Assembly: GCF_020179835.1 (NCBI RefSeq)
Contig: NZ_JAIUDA010000006.1
Span: forward strand, 62,001-126,000
Length of the DNA: 64,000 nt
From: Pantoea sp. alder81
Lineage (GTDB): Bacteria > Pseudomonadota > Gammaproteobacteria > Enterobacterales > Enterobacteriaceae
Direction of reading: 5' to 3'
A model generated the notes under the pieces. That model saw nothing but the letters and a program-made list of their open reading frames with translations. It was not told where the DNA came from and made no database searches. A program made the translations under genes and the position numbers. Within the stretch, counting starts at the first letter, position 1, and each line of letters begins with the position of its first letter. Below are positions 1 to 8,047 of this stretch, in pieces.

Positions 1-428
1 GCAATATCAACGGTATGAAAGATCTGGTCGGCAAGAACATCGTGCCTGTCACCGCAGGCGGTGGCGTGTATAAGTTCGTCACCCAGTGGCAGCAGGATAA
101 CCCGAACGACAAAATCACCATCAAAGCGTCCAGCGCCGGTGTGCCTTACCCGGATCGTCTGAAAGAAGTGCAGAACGGTAAATATGACGCGCTGATCCTG
201 CCTTCAAACCTCGGTGAGCAGACGGTGATCGACAACCAGAAGCTGGCGATCAAAGCCAGTGAGCCGGTAGTGATCAACAATACCTATGTACTGATCCACC
301 GCTCTGCTGAAAACCAGGCGCTGAACGATGACATCACCAAAACCCTGCAGGAGCTGAAGGCGGACGGCACGCTGGATAAGCTGGCGCAGAAATGGTTTGG
401 CGAAGAAGTCACTAAGTACATGAAGTAA
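1..428 (+). CDS. Amino-acid ABC transporter substrate-binding protein (3' part)
   Basis: The gene is cut by the window edge; the reading frame is open from base 3 and gives the last 142 residues. The sequence fits the C-terminal half of a periplasmic binding protein of family 3 (polar amino acids, cystine type), including the terminal pattern of a helix ending in LAQKWFGEEVTKYM. It would capture the substrate in the periplasm for the two permeases directly downstream. No ATPase gene lies inside the window on this side, so it is probably upstream. Amino-acid specificity cannot be told from this fragment. Confidence 0.85.
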   Translation, partial: NINGMKDLVGKNIVPVTAGGGVYKFVTQWQQDNPNDKITIKASSAGVPYPDRLKEVQNGKYDALILPSNLGEQTVIDNQKLAIKASEPVVINNTYVLIHRSAENQALNDDITKTLQELKADGTLDKLAQKWFGEEVTKYMK

Positions 429-438
429 CAGATTCACT

Positions 439-461
439 GCGCCCGGTGTTGAGCCGGGCGC
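439..461 (+). promoter_or_regulatory. Intercistronic hairpin after binding-protein gene
   Basis: GCGCCCGG (439-446) pairs perfectly with CCGGGCGC (454-461) around a 7-base loop. It lies between the binding-protein gene and the first permease gene. Such hairpins commonly protect the upstream mRNA or attenuate transcription, so that binding protein is made in excess over permease. The few Ts after it (471-475) are too distant for a simple terminator. Confidence 0.6.
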
Positions 462-492
462 ATGCTGTCCTTTTTAGCAGGAGTGTTTCACC

Positions 493-1197
493 GTGAATCT
501 ATCCTCCATGATTCCAGAACTGCTGTCGGCGCTGCCTTTGACGCTCGGCATCATGTTTGTGGCGATGATTGTCGGGTTCTTTCTGGCGCTGATCGCGACG
601 TTTTTCCGCGTGCGCCGTATTCCCGTGATCAGCCAGCTGGCCGATCTCTATGTTTCTTATGCGCGCAGCGTGCCGGTGGTGCTGCAACTGTTTGTGGCTT
701 TCTACGGCATGCCACTGATCACCGATAACTTTGGTTTTGGCGATTTCTTCACCGCCAACGTGGCGGCGATGATCGGCCTGAGCCTGTATCACGGCGGTTA
801 CTTATCGGAAGTGATGCGCCCGGCGTACCTTGCGGTTGAGCGTGGTCAGCACGATGCCACCGACAGTCTTGGCTACAGCTTCCGTCAGAAAATGCTGCGA
901 GTGATTGGCCCGCAGGCGGTGCACTTTGCGCTGCCGGGTTACGGTAATGCGATTATCTATCTGATTCACAACGTGGCGCTGGTGATGTACATCGGTGCGG
1001 CAGATGTGATGGCGACCGCGCACCTGATTATGGAACGCGATTACAACCAGTATCAGTTCGGCACCTATCTGGTGTTGGCCGTGCTCTATTCACTGCTGTG
1101 CGGTGTGGCGTGGCTGGTTATCCGCTTCTTTGAACAACGTCATGCGAAGTACAGCTCGAAGTCTGCGCCGCGCGTGAAGTTCACCACCAGCGTCTGA
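493..1197 (+). CDS. Amino-acid ABC transporter permease
   Basis: A 234-residue inner-membrane protein of the HisM/GlnP permease family with about five hydrophobic segments. The cytoplasmic EAA-type loop is visible around residues 111-135 (AVERGQHDATDSLGYS), the contact site for the ATPase. The start is GTG at 493, about ten bases after AGGAG; no better ATG fits the N-terminus. It lies between the binding protein and a second permease, so the two permeases likely form a heterodimeric channel. Substrate is probably a polar amino acid or cystine, by family only. Confidence 0.88.
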   Translation: MNLSSMIPELLSALPLTLGIMFVAMIVGFFLALIATFFRVRRIPVISQLADLYVSYARSVPVVLQLFVAFYGMPLITDNFGFGDFFTANVAAMIGLSLYHGGYLSEVMRPAYLAVERGQHDATDSLGYSFRQKMLRVIGPQAVHFALPGYGNAIIYLIHNVALVMYIGAADVMATAHLIMERDYNQYQFGTYLVLAVLYSLLCGVAWLVIRFFEQRHAKYSSKSAPRVKFTTSV

Positions 1198-1213
1198 GTG
1201 AGGGAGAAAAACC

Positions 1214-1906
1214 ATGTTTGATGCTGAGGTTTTGCTGCCGGACTTCTGGAGCATTCTTGATGCGGTGCCAGTGACGTTGCTGATGGCCGTTACGGTATTT
1301 ATCTGTTCAACGCTGTTAGGCGGGTTGTTTGCCTTTATTGAACATCGCCGCATTCCGGTGCTGCGCCAGCTGGTGATTACCTACAAAATTGCCTTCAAAG
1401 GCGTGCCGATGGTGGTGGTGATATTCCTCGCCTATTACGGTTTGCCACCGGCGCTGCACTTTGTTGCCACGCTGTTTGGCGTAGAGGTCAATGCCCACTC
1501 ACTGCCGAACTGGGTGATCATCATTGTGGCGCTGAGTGCCTGCGTAGCGGCGTTCCAGGCTGAAGTGTGGAAAGGCGCGCTGAACTCGTTCGACACCGGA
1601 CAATCCGATGCCGCTTTGTCACTCGGCTACAGCGGTGGACAGCTGTTCCGTCGGGTGATGTTCCCGCAGATTATCGTGGCGGCGATCCCCGATCTGGCGA
1701 ATGCGTTTATGGTGATAATGAAAGCCCTGTCGCTGGCGTTTGCGATTGAAGTGGTGGATATCTTTGCTCAGGCGCAGCTGACGGCGGCACTGAACTTCTA
1801 CTATCTCGAAGCCTTCCTGATTGCAGTGGTGTTCTACATGGTGATTGCGTATGTGGTCACTAAGATCGCCGACAAGATCGAGGCGGCGCTGCGCGTGCGC
1901 ACCTGA
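1214..1906 (+). CDS. Amino-acid ABC transporter permease
   Basis: A 230-residue integral membrane protein, paralogous to the preceding permease, with the EAA-loop pattern near residues 116-140 (SFDTGQSDAALSLGYS). Start ATG 1214 follows GAGGGAG at a good distance and comes 16 bases after the previous stop, so it is co-transcribed. A strong terminator follows at 1926, which ends this importer operon inside the window. As the last gene of the unit it confirms that the ATPase must be encoded upstream or elsewhere. Confidence 0.88.
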   Translation: MFDAEVLLPDFWSILDAVPVTLLMAVTVFICSTLLGGLFAFIEHRRIPVLRQLVITYKIAFKGVPMVVVIFLAYYGLPPALHFVATLFGVEVNAHSLPNWVIIIVALSACVAAFQAEVWKGALNSFDTGQSDAALSLGYSGGQLFRRVMFPQIIVAAIPDLANAFMVIMKALSLAFAIEVVDIFAQAQLTAALNFYYLEAFLIAVVFYMVIAYVVTKIADKIEAALRVRT

Positions 1907-1925
1907 TGATTGATAAGTTGTGATG

Positions 1926-1958
1926 AAACGGCAGCCCATGTGGCTGCCGTTTTTTTTT
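1926..1958 (+). terminator. Rho-independent terminator of ABC importer operon
   Basis: An 11-base perfect stem (1926-1936 with 1942-1952), a CATGT loop, and an uninterrupted run of nine Ts. Confidence 0.92.
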
Positions 1959-1993
1959 GCATAAATACGTCAGGAATCCAGTGCGGCCTATTG

Positions 1994-2097
1994 CCAGGAG
2001 CGCATGAATGCGCCCCCTACGGGATGCAATGCGGTCTTTTACCTGCACCCCTACGTGAGCATAAGTATTTGTAGGGGGCACATTTATGCGCTCCTGG
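1994..2097. repeat. Composite REP element (three GTAG-type hairpins)
   Basis: Two 27-base arms, 1994-2020 (minus) and 2071-2097 (plus), match at 25 of 27 positions in inverted orientation. Each begins with GTAG on its own strand followed by an imperfect hairpin of the form GGGCGCATTTATGCGCTCC. Between them a third GTAG-led hairpin on the minus strand ends at 2054 (stem GGGTGCA with TGCATCC). A GTAG foot before a hairpin is the signature of REP sequences mobilised by REP-associated tyrosine transposases (established for the family); the transposase is not in this window. Sister elements lie at 38431-38595. Confidence 0.8.
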
Positions 2098-2110
2098 ATA
2101 ATAAATACCA

Positions 2111-2149
2111 TGACTATCATTTCGCAAGTCACTTGCAAAATGATAGTCA
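2111..2149. promoter_or_regulatory. Palindromic operator, probable HxlR-type autoregulatory site
   Basis: A 39-base palindrome: 19-base arms around a central C match at 18 positions, with the core GCAAGT C ACTTGC. It lies 45 bases before the HxlR gene and its efflux operon. A winged-helix HxlR dimer typically binds such a site, so autoregulation of the operon is likely (inference). A related core is present before the second HxlR gene at 23983. Confidence 0.78.
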
Positions 2150-2194
2150 CTCTGCAACAGTATCCCCCATTAGACATTGCCCGGAATACTCACC

Positions 2195-2737
2195 ATGAAA
2201 AACGAACCGCTCTATCAAATGGCCTGCCCGGTTGCGCGCAGCCTTGGCCGCGTCGGCGATGGCTGGAGCATGCTGATCATGCGCGATGCGCTGGCCGGTT
2301 TTACCCGATTTGATGAGTTCCAGAAAAACAGTGGTGTGGCACCGAACATCTTGTCGCGCCGCTTAAAAGAGCTGGTGGAAGATGGTCTGCTGGAAAAGGT
2401 GTGTTACAGCACTACGCCAGTGCGCTACGAATATCAGCTCACACCCGCCGGGCGCGATTTGCGCGGTGTGATCGTGGCGCTGGCCGAGTGGGGCAGTACT
2501 CACTTCTCGCCGGAAGGGCGGCAAATGCAACTGGTGGAAACCGCGACGCAGCGTCCGGTGAAACCGCAACTGGTCGATAGCGAAAACGGCCAACCGCTCA
2601 CCAGCGATAAATACCAAATGGTGCCCGGCCCGGCAGCGGCGCCGATCATGCACTATCGCCATGATTATCTGCAGAAAAAACGTGCGGGTGACAGCACGCT
2701 GAAATTTGCCCCGCCTGCCACAGAGAAGCAGCCATGA
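2195..2737 (+). CDS. HxlR-family transcriptional regulator
   Basis: A 180-residue regulator. The winged helix-turn-helix of the HxlR/MarR-like family covers about residues 5-105, with CPVARSLGRVGDGWSMLIMRD and the family pattern FQKNSGVAPNILSRRL and LVEDGLLEKV. The last 75 residues form a Pro-rich extension longer than usual for the family. ATG 2195 is preferred to TTG 2177 because HxlR proteins start close to the conserved Cys. The gene overlaps the next by four bases (ATGA), so it heads the efflux/ketosynthase operon and probably represses or senses for it through the palindrome at 2111. Confidence 0.88.
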   Translation: MKNEPLYQMACPVARSLGRVGDGWSMLIMRDALAGFTRFDEFQKNSGVAPNILSRRLKELVEDGLLEKVCYSTTPVRYEYQLTPAGRDLRGVIVALAEWGSTHFSPEGRQMQLVETATQRPVKPQLVDSENGQPLTSDKYQMVPGPAAAPIMHYRHDYLQKKRAGDSTLKFAPPATEKQP

Positions 2738-3774
2738 CCCGCACGCGCAAAAAATCGGCCCTGCTGCTGGCAGTGGCGATCGGCGGTATAGCGGCGGCAG
2801 GTTACGGCTACTACTGGTGGCACACCGCGCGCTTTATGCCTTCCACCGATGATGCCTATGTCGGCGCAGATATCAGCGCCATCTCCGCCAAAGTGTCCGG
2901 CTACATCCACACGCTGGCGGTGCAGGACAACGCGCAGGTGAAAAAGGGCGATCTGCTGGTGCAGTTGGATAACCGTGATTACCTGGCGGCAGTGGATCAG
3001 GCGGCGGGGGAAGTGGCCGCACAGCAGGCTGCGTTAAGTGATATCGCCGCCACGCGTCAGCTGCAACTTGCCACTATTGCGGGCACGCACGCCTCTCTGC
3101 TGGCGGCACAGGCGGTGACGCTGAAAACCACCTCCGACCAGCGCCGTTACAGTGCGCTGGCTAGCAGCTCAGCGGTCTCACAGCAAATCCGCGATCATGC
3201 CCAAGCCGACTATCATCAGGCGGTAGCGGAAGAGAGCAAAACCCGCGCCGATAAAACCGTTGCCGAGCGTCAGTTGCAGGTGCTGGATGCCCGTGAGCAG
3301 CAGGCTAAAGCGGCGTTAACTCAGGCGCAAGCCGGGCTGGCGATGGCGAAACTCAATCTTGAGTACACCGAAATCCGTGCGCCCTTTGATGGCGTGGTGG
3401 GCAATCGCCGCGCGTGGTCAGGTTCGTTTGTCAGCAGCGGCACGCAACTACTGTCGCTGGTGCCTGCGCAAGGGCTATGGATCGATGCCAACTTCAAAGA
3501 GAGTCAGCTGGCTAAGATGAAGCCGGGACAGCCTGCGCGCATCGTCGCTGATGTATTACCCGGCCGCACCTTTAACGGCCACGTTGGTAGCCTGTCGCCA
3601 GCCACCGGTTCGCGCTTCAGCATTCTTCCGGCGGAAAACGCCACGGGCAACTTCACCAAAATCGTCCAGCGTGTGCCGGTGCGTATTGTGCTGGACGGCG
3701 ATGCAGCGGTTCTGGGTCTATTACGCCCAGGTCTTTCCGTCACGGTGACGGTGGATGAGAGAAGCGCGCGATGA
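2734..3774 (+). CDS. EmrA/HlyD-family membrane fusion protein
   Basis: A 346-residue periplasmic adaptor of a tripartite efflux pump. One N-terminal membrane anchor (about residues 7-27) is followed by a biotinyl-lipoyl half-motif (VSGYIHTLAVQDNAQVKKGD, about 55-75), a long Ala/Gln-rich coiled coil (about 90-200) and the second lipoyl half (LEYTEIRAPFDGVVG). It would link the EmrB-like pump encoded next to an outer-membrane channel such as TolC, not present here. Overlaps of four bases on both sides show tight translational coupling with the regulator and the pump. Confidence 0.9.
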   Translation: MTRTRKKSALLLAVAIGGIAAAGYGYYWWHTARFMPSTDDAYVGADISAISAKVSGYIHTLAVQDNAQVKKGDLLVQLDNRDYLAAVDQAAGEVAAQQAALSDIAATRQLQLATIAGTHASLLAAQAVTLKTTSDQRRYSALASSSAVSQQIRDHAQADYHQAVAEESKTRADKTVAERQLQVLDAREQQAKAALTQAQAGLAMAKLNLEYTEIRAPFDGVVGNRRAWSGSFVSSGTQLLSLVPAQGLWIDANFKESQLAKMKPGQPARIVADVLPGRTFNGHVGSLSPATGSRFSILPAENATGNFTKIVQRVPVRIVLDGDAAVLGLLRPGLSVTVTVDERSAR

Positions 3775-5327
3775 GCAGCGTTGCCGCCCCCTGGTTGTCT
3801 CCGGCGGAGATGCCGGTGAACAAGAAGGTGTTCGCCTTTGCCACGATGTGCATCGGCATGTTTATCGCCTTGCTGGATATCCAGATTGTCTCCGCCTCGT
3901 TGCGGGATATCGGCGGTGGTTTATCGGCGGGTGACGACGAAACGGTATGGGTGCAAACCAGCTATCTAATCGCTGAAATCATCATTATTCCGCTCTCCGG
4001 TTGGCTGGCGAGCGTGATGTCAACGCGCTGGCTGTTTGCCGCGTCGGCGTGCGGCTTCACGCTGATGAGCTTGCTGTGCGCCTGGGCGTGGAATATCCAG
4101 AGTATGATCGCCTTCCGCGCTTTGCAGGGGCTGGCGGGCGGTTCGATGATCCCCCTGGTGTTCACCACCGCGTTTGCTTTTTTTCAGGGTAAGCAGCGGG
4201 TGATTGCCGCCGCCACAGTGGGCGCGCTGGCGTCGTTAGCCCCGACATTGGGTCCAACGGTGGGCGGGTGGATCACTGAAAACTTTAGCTGGCACTGGCT
4301 GTTTTACATCAACATTATCCCCGGCATCTACATCGCGATTGCGGTGCCGCTACTGGTGAAGATCGACTCGCCGAATCCCGAGTTACTGCGCGGTGCGGAT
4401 TACTTCAGCATTGTTTTGCTGGCGCTATCATTGGGCTGTCTGGAGTACACGCTGGAAGAGGGGCCACGCTGGGGCTGGTTTGACGACAGCACCATCACCA
4501 CCACGGGCTGGATCGCCCTGCTGTGTGGCGTGCTGTTTATCTTCCGCACGCTGAATCACGCTAAACCGATCATGGATCTGCGCGCGTTGAAGGATCCAAG
4601 CTTTGGCCTCGGCTGTTATTTCTCGTTTATGGCTGGCGTGGGCATCTTTGCGACCATCTATCTCACACCGCTGTTTCTCAGCCAGGTGCGCGGCTTTAGT
4701 GCGCTGGAGATTGGGTTGGCGATCTTCTCCACCGGCATTTTTCAAATCCTGTCGATCCCGTTTTATGCCTGGCTGGCGAATCGCGTCGATCTGCGCATTT
4801 TGCTGGCGTTTGGCCTGATAAGTTTTGGTGCGTCGATGTTCTTCTTCGTGCCGATCACCCATGACTGGGGCGCAAAAGAGCTGCTGTTCCCGCAGGCGTT
4901 TCGCGGTATGGCGCAGCAGTTTGCGGTAGCGCCCACTGTGACGTTAACGCTCGGCAGCTTGCCGCCCGCACGACTAAAATTAGCCTCAGGACTGTTTAAT
5001 TTGATGCGGAACCTCGGTGGCGCGATCGGTATTGCGCTGTGCGGCACCGTGCTCAATGACCGCACCAATCTGCACTTTAGCCGCCTGGCTGATCACCTCA
5101 ACAGCGCCAGTTTATCGCTCGGTGACTATCTGCAATCGCGCACCGCAGCCCTGATTTTCAACGGATTAAGCCCGGATGCGGCGCACACAGCGGCGCTGCA
5201 ATCGCTGGCCTCACTCACCCTGCGCGAGGCGCGCACGCAGGCTTTTTCGGACGCATTCTGGCTAATCATGGTCGGATTTTGTATCGCTGCGCTGCTGGTT
5301 CCTTTGATGAAAAAGCCTGCGGCTTAA
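3771..5327 (+). CDS. EmrB-type MFS drug efflux pump (DHA2 family)
   Basis: A 518-residue inner-membrane transporter of the 14-helix DHA2 family. The start overlaps the adaptor gene by four bases. Features include the family's helix-5 motif region (LAPTLGPTVGGWI) and many hydrophobic segments across the whole length. With the adaptor it should export a hydrophobic compound with proton antiport. The substrate is unknown; the neighbouring ketosynthase gene suggests a fatty-acid-synthesis inhibitor or a fatty-acid-derived compound (inference). Confidence 0.9.
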   Translation: MSSVAAPWLSPAEMPVNKKVFAFATMCIGMFIALLDIQIVSASLRDIGGGLSAGDDETVWVQTSYLIAEIIIIPLSGWLASVMSTRWLFAASACGFTLMSLLCAWAWNIQSMIAFRALQGLAGGSMIPLVFTTAFAFFQGKQRVIAAATVGALASLAPTLGPTVGGWITENFSWHWLFYINIIPGIYIAIAVPLLVKIDSPNPELLRGADYFSIVLLALSLGCLEYTLEEGPRWGWFDDSTITTTGWIALLCGVLFIFRTLNHAKPIMDLRALKDPSFGLGCYFSFMAGVGIFATIYLTPLFLSQVRGFSALEIGLAIFSTGIFQILSIPFYAWLANRVDLRILLAFGLISFGASMFFFVPITHDWGAKELLFPQAFRGMAQQFAVAPTVTLTLGSLPPARLKLASGLFNLMRNLGGAIGIALCGTVLNDRTNLHFSRLADHLNSASLSLGDYLQSRTAALIFNGLSPDAAHTAALQSLASLTLREARTQAFSDAFWLIMVGFCIAALLVPLMKKPAA

Positions 5328-5337
5328 GGAGTTATCG

Positions 5338-6600
5338 ATGAAACGTATTGTGATTACAGGTATGGGGATGGTTTCCCCGCTCGGCTGCGGTACGGAAGCG
5401 GTGTGGCAGTCACTGCTGGCGGGGAAATCCGGCATCAGCGCTCTACCGGAAGAGATGGTGCAGGACATCAGCTGCAAAGTGGCGGGTCAAGTGCCCACAC
5501 TGGATCAAGATCCACAGCATGGCTTCGATCCCGAACGCGTGATTGCGCCGAAAGATCGCAAGAAAATGGATCGCTTTATTGAGTTCGCGCTGGTGGCGGC
5601 GCACGAAGCGCTGACGCAAGCCAACTGGTTCTCGCAGGATGAGACCGATCGCCAGCGCACCGCGACGGTGATCGCCACTGGAATCGGTGGTTTCAACGAG
5701 ATCGCCAATGCGGTGGAAACCACCGCCAATCGCGGCTCGCGTCGCTTATCGCCGTTTACTATTCCCTCCTTCCTCGCCAATCTGGCGGCGGGACATGTAT
5801 CGATTGCCCATGGTTTTCGTGGCCCGATTGGCGCACCGGTCACGGCGTGCGCGGCGGGTGCGCAGGCGATTGGTGATGCGGCCCGCTTGATCCGCAGCGG
5901 CGAAGCAGACATCGCGCTGTGCGGCGGTACCGAGGCGGCGATCCATCGCGTGAGTCTGGCGGGCTTTGCTGCCGCGAAAGCGATGTCAGGTGGATTTAAC
6001 GATCATCCTGAGCAGGCGTCTCGTCCGTTTGATCGCGATCGTGATGGCTTTGTGATGGGCGAGGGCGCGGGCCTGCTGGTGATTGAATCGCTGGAGCATG
6101 CGCAGGCACGCGGGGCGACACCGCTGGCGGAGTTAGTCGGCTACGGCACCAGCGCCGATGCGTACCATCTCACAGCCGGTCCGGAAACCGGCGAAGGGGC
6201 GCGCCGCGCGATGGAAACCGCGCTGGCGCAGGCGGGCATCGGCCCTGCAGAGGTGCAGCATATCAACGCTCATGCCACTTCCACGCCAGTGGGTGATAAG
6301 GGCGAACTGGCAGCAATCCGCACGCTGTTTGCCGGCAGCAATGTGGCGATCACCTCGACCAAATCCGCCACCGGACATCTGTTAGGCGCAGCGGGCGGCG
6401 TGGAGGCGATCTTCTCGATCCTTGCGCTGCGCGATCAGATCGCACCGCCAACGCTCAATCTGCTGCACCCCGATGAAGCCGCTGCGGGGCTCAATCTAGT
6501 GGCGCTGAAACCTTTGCCAATGGCGATGCAGTATGTGCTCTCCAACGGCTTTGGTTTCGGCGGCGTGAATGCCAGCTTGCTGTTTAAGGGCTGGGCATAA
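5338..6600 (+). CDS. FabF-like beta-ketoacyl-ACP synthase II
   Basis: A 420-residue condensing enzyme of the KAS II fold. The catalytic triad is intact: Cys171 (VTACAAG), His312 (NAHATSTPVGD) and His347 (KSATGHLLGAAGG, with Lys342). The gatekeeper region near residues 404-410 reads GFGFGGV, where E. coli FabF has GFGGT. It starts ten bases after the efflux pump with a perfect AAGGAG, so it is the last gene of that operon. The housekeeping fabF normally sits in the fab cluster, so this is probably a second copy, either a drug-resistant stand-in or an enzyme making a special acyl chain. Confidence 0.88.
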   Translation: MKRIVITGMGMVSPLGCGTEAVWQSLLAGKSGISALPEEMVQDISCKVAGQVPTLDQDPQHGFDPERVIAPKDRKKMDRFIEFALVAAHEALTQANWFSQDETDRQRTATVIATGIGGFNEIANAVETTANRGSRRLSPFTIPSFLANLAAGHVSIAHGFRGPIGAPVTACAAGAQAIGDAARLIRSGEADIALCGGTEAAIHRVSLAGFAAAKAMSGGFNDHPEQASRPFDRDRDGFVMGEGAGLLVIESLEHAQARGATPLAELVGYGTSADAYHLTAGPETGEGARRAMETALAQAGIGPAEVQHINAHATSTPVGDKGELAAIRTLFAGSNVAITSTKSATGHLLGAAGGVEAIFSILALRDQIAPPTLNLLHPDEAAAGLNLVALKPLPMAMQYVLSNGFGFGGVNASLLFKGWA

Positions 6601-6644
6601 GTTTTCATTTAACATTTTGGGATGTCGATTAAAGACTTAGGGCA

Positions 6645-6673
6645 ATAAAAAAGGCCGCTGTTATCAGCGGCCT
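6645..6673 (-). terminator. Rho-independent terminator of mannonate dehydratase gene
   Basis: A nine-base perfect stem (6652-6660 with 6665-6673), a four-base loop, and a run of seven Ts on the minus strand. It lies just past the uxuA stop. Confidence 0.88.
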
Positions 6674-6688
6674 AAAGGGTGGGGTGAA

Positions 6689-7753
6689 TTAGCGCTTATC
6701 CAACGCTTCCCACAGGCCCATCAGGTAGGTGGTGCCCAGCGCACGATCATACAAACCGTAGCCCGGACGTCCGGTTTCGCCCCAGATAAAGCGGCCGTGA
6801 TCGGAACGGATGTAGCCATCGAAGCCGTTGTCATGCATCGATTGCAGTACCTTGTACATATCCAGCGAGCCGTACTCCGTGGGATGCGCGCACTCGTAGA
6901 AATCTTTGTCCTGAATAATCTTGATGTTACGCACGTGCGCAAAGGGAATACGTTTGCGACGTGAGAACTCAGCCAGAATGCCGTACACATCATTCTGCGG
7001 ATCTTCCGCAATCGATCCGGTACACAGCGTGATGCCGTTGGCTTCCGAATCCACCACGTTGCAGATCCAATCGAGATCCTCGCGATTCTTGACGATGCGC
7101 GGCAGGCCAAAGATCGAATACGGTGGATCATCCGGGTGGATCGCCATCTTCACGCCGACTTCTTCACACACCGGGATCACCGCTTTCAGGAAGTAAGCGA
7201 GGTTTTCACGCAGCTTGTTGTCATCTACGTCTTTGTACTGGGCAAACAGATCCTGCACCTTCGCCAGACGCTCTGGCTCCCAGCCTGGCAGCGCGAAACC
7301 GTTTGAGTTGCCCAACACTTCCTGCACCACTTCGTCGAGGCTCTTATCGATGCCTTTCTTCTCGAACGCCATGGTGAGTGAGCCGTCTGGCAACACGTAA
7401 TTCATGTCGGTCTTCATCCAGTCAAACACTGGCATGAAGTTGTAGCAGATCACTTTCACGCCGACTTCAGCGAGGTTGCGGATGCTCTGCTTGTAGTTCT
7501 CAATGAATTGATCGCGGCTCGGCAGGCCGATCTTGATGTCATCATGAATGTTGACGCTCTCGATCACTTCCACCGTCAGACCGGCGGCATGTACCTGATC
7601 AACCAGTGCTTTGATCTTATTTTTCGGCCAGGTTTCCCCAACGGGGACGTCATACAGCGCGCCCACTACGCCACGTACACCCGGCACCTGGCGAATATAT
7701 TCCAGCGAAACTTTATCTTCTTTGGGACCAAACCAACGCATTGTCAGTTGCAT
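6689..7753 (-). CDS. uxuA: Mannonate dehydratase
   Basis: Catalyses D-mannonate to 2-dehydro-3-deoxygluconate plus water in hexuronate breakdown. About 354 residues, the shorter form of the family (E. coli has 394). Characteristic patterns include MRWFGP at the N-terminus, AIHPDDPP, LCTGS, FAHVRN and SDHGRFIWGE, which carry the metal-binding Cys, His and Asp residues. The start at 7753 (MQLTMRWFGP) is chosen over 7771 because a GGTGGATGAG stretch precedes it and homologues begin there. It is divergent from the GntR gene of the PTS locus and shares its regulatory region, so it probably belongs to the same pathway. Confidence 0.87.
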   Translation of the reverse strand: MQLTMRWFGPKEDKVSLEYIRQVPGVRGVVGALYDVPVGETWPKNKIKALVDQVHAAGLTVEVIESVNIHDDIKIGLPSRDQFIENYKQSIRNLAEVGVKVICYNFMPVFDWMKTDMNYVLPDGSLTMAFEKKGIDKSLDEVVQEVLGNSNGFALPGWEPERLAKVQDLFAQYKDVDDNKLRENLAYFLKAVIPVCEEVGVKMAIHPDDPPYSIFGLPRIVKNREDLDWICNVVDSEANGITLCTGSIAEDPQNDVYGILAEFSRRKRIPFAHVRNIKIIQDKDFYECAHPTEYGSLDMYKVLQSMHDNGFDGYIRSDHGRFIWGETGRPGYGLYDRALGTTYLMGLWEALDKR

Positions 7754-7897
7754 AATCTCATCCACCGTCATCGTGTTACTGCGATAACTGTTAAACTACC
7801 ATTCTAGTAAACATGATCCCAGCATCGACCCGCGAATATCTCTTGATCCGCGTCACAGAACACAATTTCTTCGGCTAAAGCGCAAAGCCCCGTTTTC

Positions 7898-7919
7898 CAA
7901 TGAGATGCTGATCACACTT
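7898..7919. promoter_or_regulatory. Candidate CRP site between uxuA and GntR gene
   Basis: The core TGAGA-TGCTGA-TCACA (7901-7916) differs from the consensus TGTGA-N6-TCACA at one base. Catabolite control would suit the carbohydrate genes on either side. Seen by eye only; no scoring done. Confidence 0.5.
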
Positions 7920-8010
7920 TAATGTCACAGATTCGGTACGCGAAAACGTGACTGCCCTCGATCCCTCGTCAGACGCAATTCCCTACTATAAGCCTCGAAG
8001 TTGTACATGA

Positions 8011-8024
8011 TTGTCCATAGACAA
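8011..8024. promoter_or_regulatory. Candidate GntR (HutC-type) operator
   Basis: TTGTC-CATA-GACAA is a 14-base palindrome with perfect five-base arms, 23 bases before the GntR start. A half-like TTGTACATGA lies at 8001. GntR proteins with a UTRA domain bind palindromes of this size, so autoregulation is likely. Confidence 0.55.
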
Positions 8025-8047
8025 CTCTGAATGTTCAGGTGCGCGCC

